A DNA stretch of 64,000 nt from Gordonia spumicola (GCF_009932475.1 NZ_BJOV01000002.1:1-64000), one strand, 5' to 3'; counted from the stretch's first letter, positions 42,880 to 51,933 are shown. Program-made: numbers and translations. Notes: generated by a model not told the origin, from the letters alone.

Positions 42880-44433
42880 CTACGCGTCGCCCCGACGCAG
42901 GATGAATCGCTGCACCTTGCCACTCGGGGTCTTCGGGAGCGACTCCACGAAGTGGACACGACGCGGGTAGGCGTGCTTGGAGTACCCGTCGCGGACGAGG
43001 GCCTGCAGTTCGGCTTCGAGTTCATCGGAGCCGGTGAATCCCTCGCGCAGGACCACGAACGCCTCGACCACTTCCCCGCGAATGCCCTCCGGATCGGGGC
43101 GTCCCACGACGGCGACCTCGATGATCGACGGGTGCTTCACCATGACGCTCTCGACGTCGAATGGGCCGATGCGGTAGCCGGCGGCGAGGATCACGTCGTC
43201 GTCCCGGGCGGTGAAGGAGAAGTAGCCGTCGTCGTCGACCTTGCCGGTGTCGGCCGTCAGGTACCAGGCGCCGTCCTTCGTGAACCGTTCGGCCGTCTTC
43301 TCCGGAGCCGCGTCGTAGCCGGTGAACCACAGCAGCGGACTGTTCTCCACGTCGAGTGCGATCTGGCCGTCGACGATCCCGGCGGCGTAGCCGGGCATCG
43401 GCTGCCCCATCGATCCGGACCTGAGCGGCAGCGCCACGTCGGCGTGCCAGTGATTCCCGATCACCATGCCGAGTTCGGTCTGGCCGTACTGGTCGCGGAC
43501 CTCGGTGCCCAAGTGCGCGAGCCCGAATTCGACGATGTCCGGAGTCAACGGTTCGCCCGCGGACGAGGCACGGCGCAGCGCCACCCCCGACGTGTCCGCA
43601 CCCGCGCGCAGCGCCCGGTACATGGTCGGGGCTCCGGCGAAGTTGGTGACGCCGAACGCGGTGAGCACGGCGACCGTCGACTCGGGCGTGAACCCGGCGT
43701 TGAACAGCAGACTGGTGCGGCCGCCGACCAGCGGCCCGAGGATCGCGTAGTACAGGCCGTACGCCCAACCGGGGTCGGCGGCGTTCCAGAACACGTCGTC
43801 GTCGGCGACGTCGAGCGAGTAGTGCTGGTACGTCTGGAAGGCCGCGAGCGCGCGCAACGGCACCGGAACGCCCTTCGGCTTGCCGGTGGTGCCGCTGGTG
43901 TACAGCTGGACGAGGGTGCCGTCGCCACCGATCGCGGCGTCGTCGGTGAACGGTTCCGCATCGACGGCCGCGGCCGCGAGCTCGTCGACGTCGAGGACGG
44001 TGACCGCGTCGATCGGGTCGACCTTCGAGCGCTGTGAGGCGTCGGTGATCACGACCGACGCGGAGGCGCCCTCGACGCGCAGGACGATCGCGCCGGTCGC
44101 GAACGCCGTGAACAACGGGACGTGGACGGCGCCGATCCGCCACAGCGCCACCAGGGCGACGATCAACTCCCGTCGCTTGCCGAGCAGAACCGGCACTTTG
44201 TCGCCGCGCGCGACACCGTTGGCGACGAGCACGGTCGCCATGCGTCGCGACTCGTCGGCCAGCTCGCCGTGTGTGAACGGCGTCGACGTCAGATCCGGTT
44301 CGACGAGCGTGAACGCGACGGTCGACGGGTCGTGCCGGTCGCACAGCAGGTGTGCGGCGCCGGCCGTCGGTGCGCTGTACTCGTCGAGCCATTCGCGCAC
44401 CTGGCGTTCGGCGGCCTGGCGTCCATCGGTCAT
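42880..44433 (-). CDS. AMP-dependent acyl-CoA synthetase (acetyl/medium-chain type)
   Basis: This 517-residue ligase of the acetyl-CoA synthetase-like group has AMP-loop LYTSGTTGKPKGVPVPL, DQYGQTELGMVIGNHWHAD, YLTADTGKVDDDGYFSFTARDDD and C-terminal TPSGKVQRFILRR. The ATG 44433 has GGAG nine bases upstream; longer in-frame starts reach past the divergent luxR start and are unlikely. The divergent LuxR regulator begins 40 bases away and may control it. Substrate chain length cannot be fixed. Confidence 0.87.
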   Translation of the reverse strand: MTDGRQAAERQVREWLDEYSAPTAGAAHLLCDRHDPSTVAFTLVEPDLTSTPFTHGELADESRRMATVLVANGVARGDKVPVLLGKRRELIVALVALWRIGAVHVPLFTAFATGAIVLRVEGASASVVITDASQRSKVDPIDAVTVLDVDELAAAAVDAEPFTDDAAIGGDGTLVQLYTSGTTGKPKGVPVPLRALAAFQTYQHYSLDVADDDVFWNAADPGWAYGLYYAILGPLVGGRTSLLFNAGFTPESTVAVLTAFGVTNFAGAPTMYRALRAGADTSGVALRRASSAGEPLTPDIVEFGLAHLGTEVRDQYGQTELGMVIGNHWHADVALPLRSGSMGQPMPGYAAGIVDGQIALDVENSPLLWFTGYDAAPEKTAERFTKDGAWYLTADTGKVDDDGYFSFTARDDDVILAAGYRIGPFDVESVMVKHPSIIEVAVVGRPDPEGIRGEVVEAFVVLREGFTGSDELEAELQALVRDGYSKHAYPRRVHFVESLPKTPSGKVQRFILRRGDA

Positions 44434-44472
44434 GTCGGCACTCCATCTCGTCTCGTGGCAAGGAATGGAACA

Positions 44473-45339
44473 ATGATCACTGTGACCCCTACCACGGACA
44501 ACCCTCTGAAGAGGGGTGCGCCGCACGACGACCTCGCGAGGCGGCTGCGGCAGCCGCTCGAGCGACTGCGCCGATCGACGGGCGCGGGTCTCACATTCGC
44601 GGGCCGTATGGTCGACGGCACCGACAACCTGGAGCTCTTCGCGTTCGACGGCGATGTCGTCGGGCCCCTGCGCGGCGCGATGGTCGACCTCGGTCACGGA
44701 CTCGGCGGGCGAGTCCTCGGCAGACAGCGGGCCGCCGCCGTCAACGACTACGTCCGGTCGCCGCTGATCACCCACACCTACGACGCGATCATCCGCGCGG
44801 AGAGCCTGCGGGCGATGGTCGCCGCACCGATCATCGTGGGCCGCAAGCACATCGGCGTCCTCTACGCGGCCCGTCGCAATCCGCACGACGAGTTGGGGAT
44901 GTCCCTCGACGCCGTCACCGACGAGGCGCGGCGGATCGAACAGCAGTTGGCCGTCGCGGACGTCCTCGCGACCCTGCGAACCGACGACGAGGAACGTGAC
45001 GTCGCCGCCTGGCGTGCGCGGGTCCAGGAGTCGCACACGCGCCTGCGCGCGCTGGCCGGGTCGACGACCGACGACGCGCTGCGCTCCCAGATGCTGGAGA
45101 TCGCCGATGCCCTCGCCGACGACGCTCCCGAGTCGGAGGCCGCGGTCCGCCTCACCTCACGCGAGCAGGACGTCCTCGGCCTCATCGCCGCGGGCCTGTC
45201 GAACGCCGCCGTCGCCGAGCACCTCGGCATCGGCGTCTACACGGTGAAGGACCACGTGAAACGACTGCTCGTGAAACTCGACGCGTCGACGAGGTTCGAG
45301 GCCGTCGTCAATGCCCGTCGGATCCGCCTGATCCCCTGA
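44473..45339 (+). CDS. GAF-LuxR transcriptional regulator
   Basis: This 288-residue regulator has a GAF-like sensor (about residues 20-165, with MVDLGHGLGGRVLGRQRAAAVNDY and APIIVGRKHIGVLYAARR), a helical linker and a C-terminal LuxR helix-turn-helix (LTSREQDVLGLIAAGLSNAAVAEHLGIGVYTVKDHVKRLLVKL). It is divergent from the acyl-CoA synthetase gene. Its last 188 coding bases are duplicated at 47,832-48,019. The true stop here is TGA at 45,337-45,339, while the copy ends with a different stop. Confidence 0.87.
   Translation: MITVTPTTDNPLKRGAPHDDLARRLRQPLERLRRSTGAGLTFAGRMVDGTDNLELFAFDGDVVGPLRGAMVDLGHGLGGRVLGRQRAAAVNDYVRSPLITHTYDAIIRAESLRAMVAAPIIVGRKHIGVLYAARRNPHDELGMSLDAVTDEARRIEQQLAVADVLATLRTDDEERDVAAWRARVQESHTRLRALAGSTTDDALRSQMLEIADALADDAPESEAAVRLTSREQDVLGLIAAGLSNAAVAEHLGIGVYTVKDHVKRLLVKLDASTRFEAVVNARRIRLIP
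45143..45330 (+). repeat. 188-bp direct repeat, left copy (inside luxR)
   Basis: This segment, coding for the LuxR helix-turn-helix end, recurs without gaps at 47,832-48,019 (offset 2,689) with about five differences. Within the reading frame nearly all differences are synonymous (for example AAG/AAA and AGG/CGT). Sequence similarity stops abruptly at both ends. Confidence 0.9.
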
Positions 45340-45458
45340 CGTTCACCACTCGGTGACGTCCATCCCGGTCACCGCGACCGACAATCCGGTTTCGCGCCCG
45401 GACCGGCCGCCACGCGACGTACCGTCGACGCGCGGCTGAGATCGACGACCTCATCGCA

Positions 45459-45701
45459 TTGTTCGACGACGAGTCCGCCAACTTCCGCATCGCCGTCGAC
45501 CCGACCGCCGAGTTCGACATGGCGTCGACCGTCCACGCATACGAACTCACCGACGACGAGACGGTCGCCGAATGGGCCGACAAATACGATGTGCAGTACG
45601 CGAAGACGGTCGCGGCACTGCGCGCTGACATCATCCGAGAGACCCTCGACGGTCAGAGCACGACGATGACCCACGCCCGCAACGGGGGCATGGACGTCTG
45701 A
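45459..45701 (+). CDS. Small acidic protein or gene fragment of unknown function
   Basis: This is an 80-residue frame starting at TTG 45459 (LFDDESANFRIAVDPTAEFD...MTHARNGGMDV). The same frame stays open upstream to about 45,370 without a start codon and reads coherently (TYRRRAAEIDDLIALFDD), so it may be the 3' part of a longer gene cut by the luxR-proximal junction. It is highly charged and helical, without signal or membrane segments. Its stop is four bases from the convergent cutinase stop. No homologue recognised. Confidence 0.4.
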   Translation: MFDDESANFRIAVDPTAEFDMASTVHAYELTDDETVAEWADKYDVQYAKTVAALRADIIRETLDGQSTTMTHARNGGMDV

Positions 45702-45705
45702 GCGC

Positions 45706-47598
45706 TCAGCTCCCGAACAGGCCTCCGAGGCTGCCGTTTCCATCGTCGGGATCGACAGGATCGACAGGCGTGACCGGATCGATCGGGAACGGCTCCGCAT
45801 CCGGCTCCGAACCGTCGAGAGTCAGCAGGAGTTCGGAGTCGCCGGACGACCCGACGACGATCGACCTGGTGAACGTCTGCCCGTCGTCGCGGCGGAAGAC
45901 GAGCTTGTGGGCTCCGGGTTCGGCGTTCGCCGGGATCGTGATGCTTCCGACCCCGAACCCGTCGTCGCCGATCGTCACTGTTCCCACCTTGACCGGAGTC
46001 GAGTACATGAACACGTTGACCAGCTTGGAGATGCCCGCCGACGCTCCCGTTCGGAGGAAGTACATGACGTCGACCTTCTGGCCCGGTCGCGTGGAGTACT
46101 GATGATCACGATCCGAATCGGGATCGGCGGGCGCGCTCACGACGTGCCGGTTCAACGGCCAGCCGAGTTTCTGCGACACCGCGTTCGCGGCGCAGACCGT
46201 GGTGAACTGCTGCAGGTCAGTCACCGGGCACGGGATGTCACTGTTCTCGTACGACGTGTGGATGCGGGCGCCGAGGCTATTCGTGAGGCTTACACCGAGG
46301 AACGCAGACGGATCGCTAAGTCCGTCGGCGAACGAAGCATCGCACACGAGATCACCCGGGCGGCAGATCGACGTCACGACGCCGGGGTGCGCGGCGATGA
46401 ACGCCGCGCGTCCCGGCTTCGCCGTTCGGATCAGTGCACCGGCCGTCGGGGCTCCGCCCACATTCTCCGGGCCCGTCGCCCGATGAATCGGCGAGGCGAT
46501 CAGGACGACCTTCTTCAGCAGGGCCGCGAGTGACGGCGAGGAGTCGTTGATCTCGGCGAGCGCGTCCTCGATCACGTGGGCACCCTGGGAATATCCGGCG
46601 AGAACGACATTCGGGAGCTTGCCGCGACAGTACGACGCGAGACGTTCCAGGACCGTGACAACCGTGTGCGACCCGAGGTCGACCGACGACCGGTACTCGA
46701 TCGGGTACACAGGGGATCCCGGACTCACCTTCACCGCCGGGTAGGCAATGCCGAGCGGAATGAACTTGCCCTCCGACGCCTTCGACACGTCACGGACCAT
46801 CGACCCGACCGGCGTGCCCATCCCCTTGTTCGGTCGGTCGGCGTTGTAGAAGAACTTCCCGTACTCGTCGTCGAGCCGATTCACAATCCCGCCAGGACGG
46901 GGACCGGTGTCATCACCGTCAGCGGACGCAGGCTGCGGGTCTTCTCCCGAACCGCGGACGCCCAAGAAATAGGTGGTGTTCAAACAGCCTTCGTCTGTCG
47001 GCTCGGGATCGGTGGTCGCACCTTTGCTTAGCACAGTAACCGCTTGCCAGTAGGTACTGTCGGATTGAGCCCAGGCATTGCGGCACACCACCAAGAACAC
47101 ATGTGACGAGGACTCGTTCCAAACACCACCACCCCACCCACCGTCCTCGGCGGTTCGGTACCACTTTGTCGGCTGGACACTGCCAGTAGTTCCGGCATCC
47201 ACAGACGCACTGTAGTTCGTACCGCCTACAACCTCTGACGAGGTCTCTTCTTCAAGCGATCGAATCTGCGGATCGGAATCTCTCGCTCCGGGCCAGTTAT
47301 ATGCCTCTGCGAGAGCATCCACCCTTGCCGAAATCGCCGGGCGATAAACCTTCGCGGTGCAGTAGAGCGCAAGGGTAGCTCCTGTGCCATATCCAGGGCC
47401 GGTCCGCGGATCCGTATTGTTCGACACCGCCAGCACATACTTCTCGCTAGTAGCGGTCGGCCTCTCAGCGATCGAGACCGCGATATCTGCGGACAGGACG
47501 TCTGCGGACGCGGATCCTAGAACAATACCGACTAGCCCGGTCGCACCAATCAGCACAACCAATAGGCACACCGCGATCCCAGTCACGATTCGCTTCAC
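45706..47598 (-). CDS. Secreted cutinase-family serine hydrolase
   Basis: This 630-residue exported protein has a signal or anchor sequence at residues 1-33 (VTGIAVCLLVVLIGATGLVGIVL). A unique region to about 190 is followed by a cutinase-like alpha/beta hydrolase domain (about 200-470): YFLGVRGSGEDPQ, nucleophile in VVLAGYSQGAHVIEDAL, aspartate area in ICRPGDLVCDASF and histidine in GARIHTSYEN. The C-terminal part contains a beta domain (IPANAEPGAHKLVFRRDDGQ) and ends in an Asp/Pro tail. Its 5' end and upstream 47,600-47,830 look less GC-rich than the neighbourhood, as expected for imported DNA. It lies wholly between the two 188-bp repeats. It could act on esters, lipids or mycolate-type envelope components. 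Confidence 0.82.
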   Translation of the reverse strand: MKRIVTGIAVCLLVVLIGATGLVGIVLGSASADVLSADIAVSIAERPTATSEKYVLAVSNNTDPRTGPGYGTGATLALYCTAKVYRPAISARVDALAEAYNWPGARDSDPQIRSLEEETSSEVVGGTNYSASVDAGTTGSVQPTKWYRTAEDGGWGGGVWNESSSHVFLVVCRNAWAQSDSTYWQAVTVLSKGATTDPEPTDEGCLNTTYFLGVRGSGEDPQPASADGDDTGPRPGGIVNRLDDEYGKFFYNADRPNKGMGTPVGSMVRDVSKASEGKFIPLGIAYPAVKVSPGSPVYPIEYRSSVDLGSHTVVTVLERLASYCRGKLPNVVLAGYSQGAHVIEDALAEINDSSPSLAALLKKVVLIASPIHRATGPENVGGAPTAGALIRTAKPGRAAFIAAHPGVVTSICRPGDLVCDASFADGLSDPSAFLGVSLTNSLGARIHTSYENSDIPCPVTDLQQFTTVCAANAVSQKLGWPLNRHVVSAPADPDSDRDHQYSTRPGQKVDVMYFLRTGASAGISKLVNVFMYSTPVKVGTVTIGDDGFGVGSITIPANAEPGAHKLVFRRDDGQTFTRSIVVGSSGDSELLLTLDGSEPDAEPFPIDPVTPVDPVDPDDGNGSLGGLFGS

Positions 47599-47831
47599 AA
47601 ATACCCCTTTCGGGCCGAGCAGACACCCAAGTTTTTCAATTCTCGCGACAGCTCGCCACGATGATCCCCAGGTTCATACATCCATATGAACCATCTGGCC
47701 GAATCAGCCACTTGATGATTGATTCCCGGTGACGACGTAGGTTCCCTGCGTATTTCCACTGGGGCGGATTCAAAGGGTCGGCGCAACAGCTTCTCGACGG
47801 TCGGAATCTAGCAGAGCCTGCATCATCTCCA

Positions 47832-48019
47832 CGGTCCACCTCACCTCACGCGAGCAGGACGTCCTCGGCCTCATCGCCGCGGGCCTGTCGAACGCCGCCG
47901 TCGCCGAGCACCTCGGCATCGGCGTCTACACGGTGAAAGACCACGTGAAACGACTGCTCGTGAAACTCGACGCGTCGACTCGTTTCGAGGCCGTCGTCAA
48001 TGCCCGTCGGATCCGCCTG
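47832..48019 (+). pseudogene. Displaced 3' end of a luxR gene (188-bp repeat, right copy)
   Basis: This is a copy of the end of the regulator at 44,473-45,339, in frame with LTSREQDVLGLIAAGLSNAA...FEAVVNARRIRL, then GTGATATAG. There is no upstream part, so it is not translated as a LuxR protein. Differences from the intact gene are almost all synonymous, so the copy descends from a functional paralogue or allele. The stop is followed by a strong hairpin that probably once ended the luxR transcript. The stretch 47,599-47,831 before it has no gene. Confidence 0.85.
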
Positions 48020-48042
48020 GTGATATAGCGGCCGACCCGCAG

Positions 48043-48078
48043 CACGGTGGGCGGCCCCGAACGAGACCGCCCACCGTG
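48043..48078 (+). terminator. Terminator after the displaced luxR end
   Basis: CACGGTGGGCGG pairs perfectly with CCGCCCACCGTG across a 12-base loop. It is 15 bases past the stop codon of the displaced luxR tail and 33 bases from the convergent vWA-cutinase stop. Confidence 0.8.
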
Positions 48079-48110
48079 TCAGCAAATCCGGCTCGCCGGA
48101 CAGCACGACG

Positions 48111-49580
48111 TCATGCTGGTTTGGAGCTTCCGACCACCTTCCGAGTCAGGTCGGCTGCCGCCCAACCGTAGTAGGGCGGGAGCACCTGCGACGTGTACGC
48201 CGTCGTGTGGATCGCGGCACCGGCGCTGATCGCCGCCGCTCCGGCAATGGGATTCCGGGAGACCAGCGCCGTTGTACCGAAGTCGCACACGAGGTCTGCG
48301 AGCACACACACCGAGTACGAGTTGCTCGCGTATTTTCCGGTGACCTTCGCGCGGGTGGCACCGGTTCCGGGGAAGCTCTGCGCAATCCCCTTGGACCGCA
48401 CATTCACCGGGCTCTTCTGCAGTCCGTCGCCCGGGAACTGATCAGGATCTGCGAACAGGATCGCACCGCCCCAATGCGGTCCGAGACCAAACCGCGTGCC
48501 CGGGTTCTCAAGCCAAGTCGGATCCTGTAGGAACCGGTGGACGATGAGCGCGCCTTGTGAGTACCCGCCGAACACGATCTTCGCATTGCGGCAGTTCGCG
48601 CCCTTCTCGGACGCCCACAAGAGTTCGTTTGCGATCAGTCGGACCTTAGAACGTAGTAGTTCAAGGCCCGTGTCATAGCTGCCCTTGTAGATCGCCGGAT
48701 TCGGAAGCAGTGCGAGGACGCTCGCCGACGAGTACCCGAGTTCGACATACGTCGTCGTTCGCTTGGCGCGCTCGGCGGCCGGCCGCAGCGAGTCCCGGTA
48801 GTAGCTCCACGCCTGAGCTCCCATTCCAGTCGTCTGGCCCGAACCTCGTACACCGATGTAGATGATGTCGGCGAGCTCACTGCCGCCCTTGTCGGGGTTC
48901 GTGCAGCTTGCACCGGTCGGTTGCGGATTGCTCGATTCGACCGCCGACTTGACAGCGTTCGCCAGCTCGTCCTTGTTGGTCGCGGTGACGTACTTGCCTC
49001 CGGACACTCGCGCTATGCAGCTCAGTTCGGTCTCTGCCTGATCCGGTGCGTTGAATCCGACCGAGTGGATTCGGAAGTCGATACCGTATTGGTTCTTCAG
49101 TTCCTGGGCCGCCGCGCACGGATCACCACACGTGCTCTGACCATCGCTGATCAAGACGATCGTGCGGTCACCGGTAGCGGGCAGATCCGCGGCAGCAGCC
49201 CGAAGAGCCTGCGGTGTCGGCGTTCCGCCGCCCGTACCGAGCCCGTTCGTCGCCGACGTCAGGGCCTGACGATTGTTCGTCCCGACCGGAACCAACAGTT
49301 GACCGGAACTGGAGCAGTCTCCTTCGAAGGAACGCAGACCAGCGGCTTGCCCCGAGGAGAGCGCACCGATTCCTTCGTGGAGCGCTTCCTTCGCCTGCTG
49401 TAGCGGAGCCCCCGACATCGACCCGGAGTTGTCTACGACGAACAGCACACTCGAGCCGGGCGCGGCCGCCGCCGGTGCGGCGACCACCACCATCGTCGCA
49501 AGTAGAGCCGCCGAGATCGCAGCACCCACTCCGCTCCAGAATCTTCTGCCGCGCTGATGCCTCTTGTCCACCGGTCCCAT
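48111..49580 (-). CDS. Secreted von Willebrand A-cutinase fusion protein
   Basis: This 489-residue exported protein has a signal peptide at residues 1-41 (AISAALLATMVVVAAPAAAAP). A von Willebrand A domain follows (about 42-215) with the metal-ion-adhesion motif VDNSGSMSG and TIVLISDGQS. After a Cys-containing linker comes a cutinase-like serine hydrolase (about 240-475) with IYIGVRGSGQTTG, the nucleophile in FGGYSQGALIVHRF, ADLVCDFG and a histidine in AAIHTTAYTS. ATG 49580 is preceded by GAGGAGCGAGG. A protein-binding or metal-dependent adhesion module joined to an esterase suggests a surface or matrix-associated hydrolase. It belongs to the ancestral luxR-hydrolase locus next to the inserted cutinase. 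Confidence 0.85.
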   Translation of the reverse strand: MGPVDKRHQRGRRFWSGVGAAISAALLATMVVVAAPAAAAPGSSVLFVVDNSGSMSGAPLQQAKEALHEGIGALSSGQAAGLRSFEGDCSSSGQLLVPVGTNNRQALTSATNGLGTGGGTPTPQALRAAAADLPATGDRTIVLISDGQSTCGDPCAAAQELKNQYGIDFRIHSVGFNAPDQAETELSCIARVSGGKYVTATNKDELANAVKSAVESSNPQPTGASCTNPDKGGSELADIIYIGVRGSGQTTGMGAQAWSYYRDSLRPAAERAKRTTTYVELGYSSASVLALLPNPAIYKGSYDTGLELLRSKVRLIANELLWASEKGANCRNAKIVFGGYSQGALIVHRFLQDPTWLENPGTRFGLGPHWGGAILFADPDQFPGDGLQKSPVNVRSKGIAQSFPGTGATRAKVTGKYASNSYSVCVLADLVCDFGTTALVSRNPIAGAAAISAGAAIHTTAYTSQVLPPYYGWAAADLTRKVVGSSKPA

Positions 49581-49797
49581 GACCTCGCTCCTCGTCGATT
49601 CGCCGGAAACTGCGATCGCTTCCATTGAGGAGATATACCGGCCTCCGGAACTGAACTCCATGGAACGAGGCGAGATTGAACCGTTCGGACCCGGTGTCGT
49701 GTTTCGGAAGTTCCTAGACGGTCGGTGCTGGTCCGGGACACGAGACCAGCCACCGGCCGCCGCCGCACATCCTTGGGTCGGCTCGACGACCTAGAGA

Positions 49798-51321
49798 CTA
49801 TTGAACCGGCTTGACCAGCGGAAAGAGGACTGTCTCACGGATGCCGAGTCCGGTGATCGCCATCAGGAGGCGGTCGATGCCCATGCCGGTTCCGGCGGTC
49901 GGGGGCATGGCGTACTCCATCGCGGCGAGGAACTCCTCGTCGAGGACCATCGCCTCGTCGTCGCCCGCCGCGGCCAGGCGCGCCTGGTCGACGAAGCGCT
50001 CCCGCTGGATGATCGGGTCGATCAGCTCCGAGTAGCCGGTGGCGAGTTCGAAGCCGCGGACGTACAGGTCCCACTTCTCGACGACGCCGGGGATGCTGCG
50101 ATGCGCGCGGACCAGCGGAGACGTCTCGACGGGGAAGTCCCGGACGAACACGGGCTCGTCGAGCGTGGAGCCGACCATGTGCTCCCACAGCTCTTCGACG
50201 AGCTTGCCGTGGCCGTAGCCCTTGCCCTTCGGGATCTCCAGGCCGACGTCGGCGGCGATCGCGAGAAGCTCGTCGACCGTCGTCTCCAACGGCACGATCT
50301 CCCGACCCAGTGCCTCCGACAGCGACGGGTACATCGAGACGGACTTCCATTCCCCGGACAGGTCGTAGACGCTGCCGTCGGGCATGGTCGGGGTGAGCGT
50401 GCCGACCGCGGCGAGCGCCACCGACTGCACCAGTTCGCGAGTCATGACGGCGGCGTCGTCGTAGGTGCCGTACGCCTGGTAGGTCTCGAGCATCGCGAAC
50501 TCGGGCGAGTGCGTGGAGTCGGCGCCCTCGTTGCGGAAGTTGCGGTTCACCTCGAAGACTCGCTCGATGCCGCCGACGACCGCCCGCTTGAGGAACAGTT
50601 CGGGTGCGATACGCAGGAACAGGTCCATGTCGAACGCGTTGGAGTGCGTGACGAACGGACGGGCCGCCGCGCCGCCGTGCAGCGTCTGCAGCATCGGCGT
50701 CTCGATCTCGAGGAAATCGCGCTCGGTCATGAAACGACGCAGCTCGGCCATCGCCTTCACGCGGGTACGTGCGATCTCGCGGGCCTCCGGACGGACGATC
50801 AGGTCGACGTACCGCTGGCGGACGCGCGACTCCTCGTTCATCTCCTTGTGCGCGACAGGCAGCGGACGCAGCGACTTGGACGCCATCTCCCAGGCGTCGG
50901 CCATGATCGACAGTTCCCCGGTGCGCGAGGAGATGATCTCGCCGTGCACGTAGACGATGTCGCCGAGGTCGACGTCGGCCTTCCAGCTCGCGAGCGAGGA
51001 CTCCCCGACCTTCGCTTGACTGAGCATCGCCTGCAGCTGCGTGCCGTCGCCCTCCTGGAGGGTGGCGAAGCACAGCTTGCCCTTGTTCCGGACGAAGATC
51101 ACGCGGCCCGCGACTCCGGCGATCACACCGGTCTCGGCGCCCGCCTCCAGGTGCGAGTACTCGTCGCGGACTCCACGCAACGTGTGGGTGCGAGCGAGTT
51201 CGACGGGGTACGCCTCACGTCCTTCGGCCAGAATCCGTTCGCGCTTCTCACGGCGGATCCGCAGCTGCTCGGGAGTCTGGTCGTCGTCGCGGGTCTGATC
51301 GTCGTTCTGCTGCTCGCTCAC
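49798..51321 (-). CDS. lysS: Lysyl-tRNA synthetase LysS
   Basis: This 507-residue class II lysyl-tRNA synthetase has an N-terminal OB-fold anticodon domain ([25 protein letters not shown]) and the class II motifs: motif 1 in the helical region, motif 2 in [20 protein letters not shown] and motif 3 in [25 protein letters not shown]. It starts MSEQQNDDQ with a charged tail. It is an essential housekeeping gene. Its position ahead of the panD/panC/coaX region agrees with the Rv3598c-Rv3605c order of M. tuberculosis, though other genes intervene here. Confidence 0.96.
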   Translation of the reverse strand: MSEQQNDDQTRDDDQTPEQLRIRREKRERILAEGREAYPVELARTHTLRGVRDEYSHLEAGAETGVIAGVAGRVIFVRNKGKLCFATLQEGDGTQLQAMLSQAKVGESSLASWKADVDLGDIVYVHGEIISSRTGELSIMADAWEMASKSLRPLPVAHKEMNEESRVRQRYVDLIVRPEAREIARTRVKAMAELRRFMTERDFLEIETPMLQTLHGGAAARPFVTHSNAFDMDLFLRIAPELFLKRAVVGGIERVFEVNRNFRNEGADSTHSPEFAMLETYQAYGTYDDAAVMTRELVQSVALAAVGTLTPTMPDGSVYDLSGEWKSVSMYPSLSEALGREIVPLETTVDELLAIAADVGLEIPKGKGYGHGKLVEELWEHMVGSTLDEPVFVRDFPVETSPLVRAHRSIPGVVEKWDLYVRGFELATGYSELIDPIIQRERFVDQARLAAAGDDEAMVLDEEFLAAMEYAMPPTAGTGMGIDRLLMAITGLGIRETVLFPLVKPVQ

Positions 51322-51334
51322 GACACCTAGGTTA

Positions 51335-51357
51335 GGTGTCCGGGCTGGCCGGACACC
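51335..51357 (-). terminator. Hairpin between the rhodanese gene and lysS
   Basis: GGTGTCCGG, loop GCTGG and CCGGACACC form a nine-base perfect stem in the 51-base gap between the leftward rhodanese stop and the lysS start. Confidence 0.65.
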
Positions 51358-51372
51358 AATCGAGACGCCAGG

Positions 51373-51786
51373 TCAGCGCGGGTCGTACAGGCCGAGCGCA
51401 TCGGCGCCGATCGAACCGGTCACACCGCGCCGACGCAGCGCCCGGTGGCCTCCGACGACGAACCGCGCACCGCGAACGCCGCGCGCCTGCAGATGCCAGG
51501 CGAGCCATTCGGCGTCGTAGCCGTCCTCGGAGACGAGGATCCACTGCGCGTCGACGGTCGCGGCACGCAGCGCCGTCGCCGAGTCGGGGCGCAGGAGGTC
51601 GAGCGCCTGATCGGAGTCGACGGCGATCGCGCCGAGGAGTGCGCCGTGGACGCGATGCAGGTCGGCACCGCGGAGATCCACGGCGACGGCGCCCGCGGCG
51701 AGTTCGGCGCGGTAGGCGTCGGCCTGGACCGACAGCGGGACGGAGACGAACGGGGCAGAGACGGGTGCGGAGAACGCGACAGTCAT
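51373..51786 (-). CDS. Rhodanese-like domain protein
   Basis: This 137-residue single rhodanese-like domain has DLRGADLHRVHGALLGAI as the usual first part. Beyond it the protein differs from active sulfurtransferases. The active-site loop normally has a catalytic cysteine; here WILVSEDGYDAEWLAWHLQARG has no cysteine, so it may bind sulfur carriers or be non-catalytic. A Cys-rich mini-ORF lies 79 bases upstream on the same strand, suggesting control by cysteine supply. ATG 51786 is preceded by GAGGAAT. Confidence 0.72.
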   Translation of the reverse strand: MTVAFSAPVSAPFVSVPLSVQADAYRAELAAGAVAVDLRGADLHRVHGALLGAIAVDSDQALDLLRPDSATALRAATVDAQWILVSEDGYDAEWLAWHLQARGVRGARFVVGGHRALRRRGVTGSIGADALGLYDPR

Positions 51787-51864
51787 GAGGGATTCCTCGA
51801 GAAGTGATCGAACGTGCGGGGAGGTTGCCGAAATTCAGGGCGGTCCTCGCTCGAAAGCGGGACG

Positions 51865-51900
51865 TCAGCCCTGACAACACTCCTGACAGCTCTTGATCAC
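51865..51900 (-). promoter_or_regulatory. Candidate cysteine-responsive leader ORF (polycysteine sORF)
   Basis: On the leftward strand, GTG 51900 opens an 11-codon frame, MIKSCQECCQG, ending in TGA. Three of eleven codons are cysteine and two of them are adjacent. No ribosome site precedes the GTG, and CAGAGT seven bases upstream could be a -10 box, so translation may be leaderless. Mycobacteria use such polycysteine leaderless sORFs as attenuators upstream of sulfur-metabolism genes. The target here would be the rhodanese gene 79 bases downstream. Confidence 0.6.
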
Positions 51901-51933
51901 GAAGGCCACTCTGCCACAGCGGCCTGCTCTCGG

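Noticed and set aside
45706..47598. Treating the 2.5-kb cutinase insert as a classic integrase element
   Set aside because: No integrase or transposase is present, and a 188-bp diverged repeat is too long and too variable for a normal attachment core.
49801..51330. Long rightward open frame antisense to lysS
   Set aside because: It mirrors lysS codons and has no recognisable protein features.
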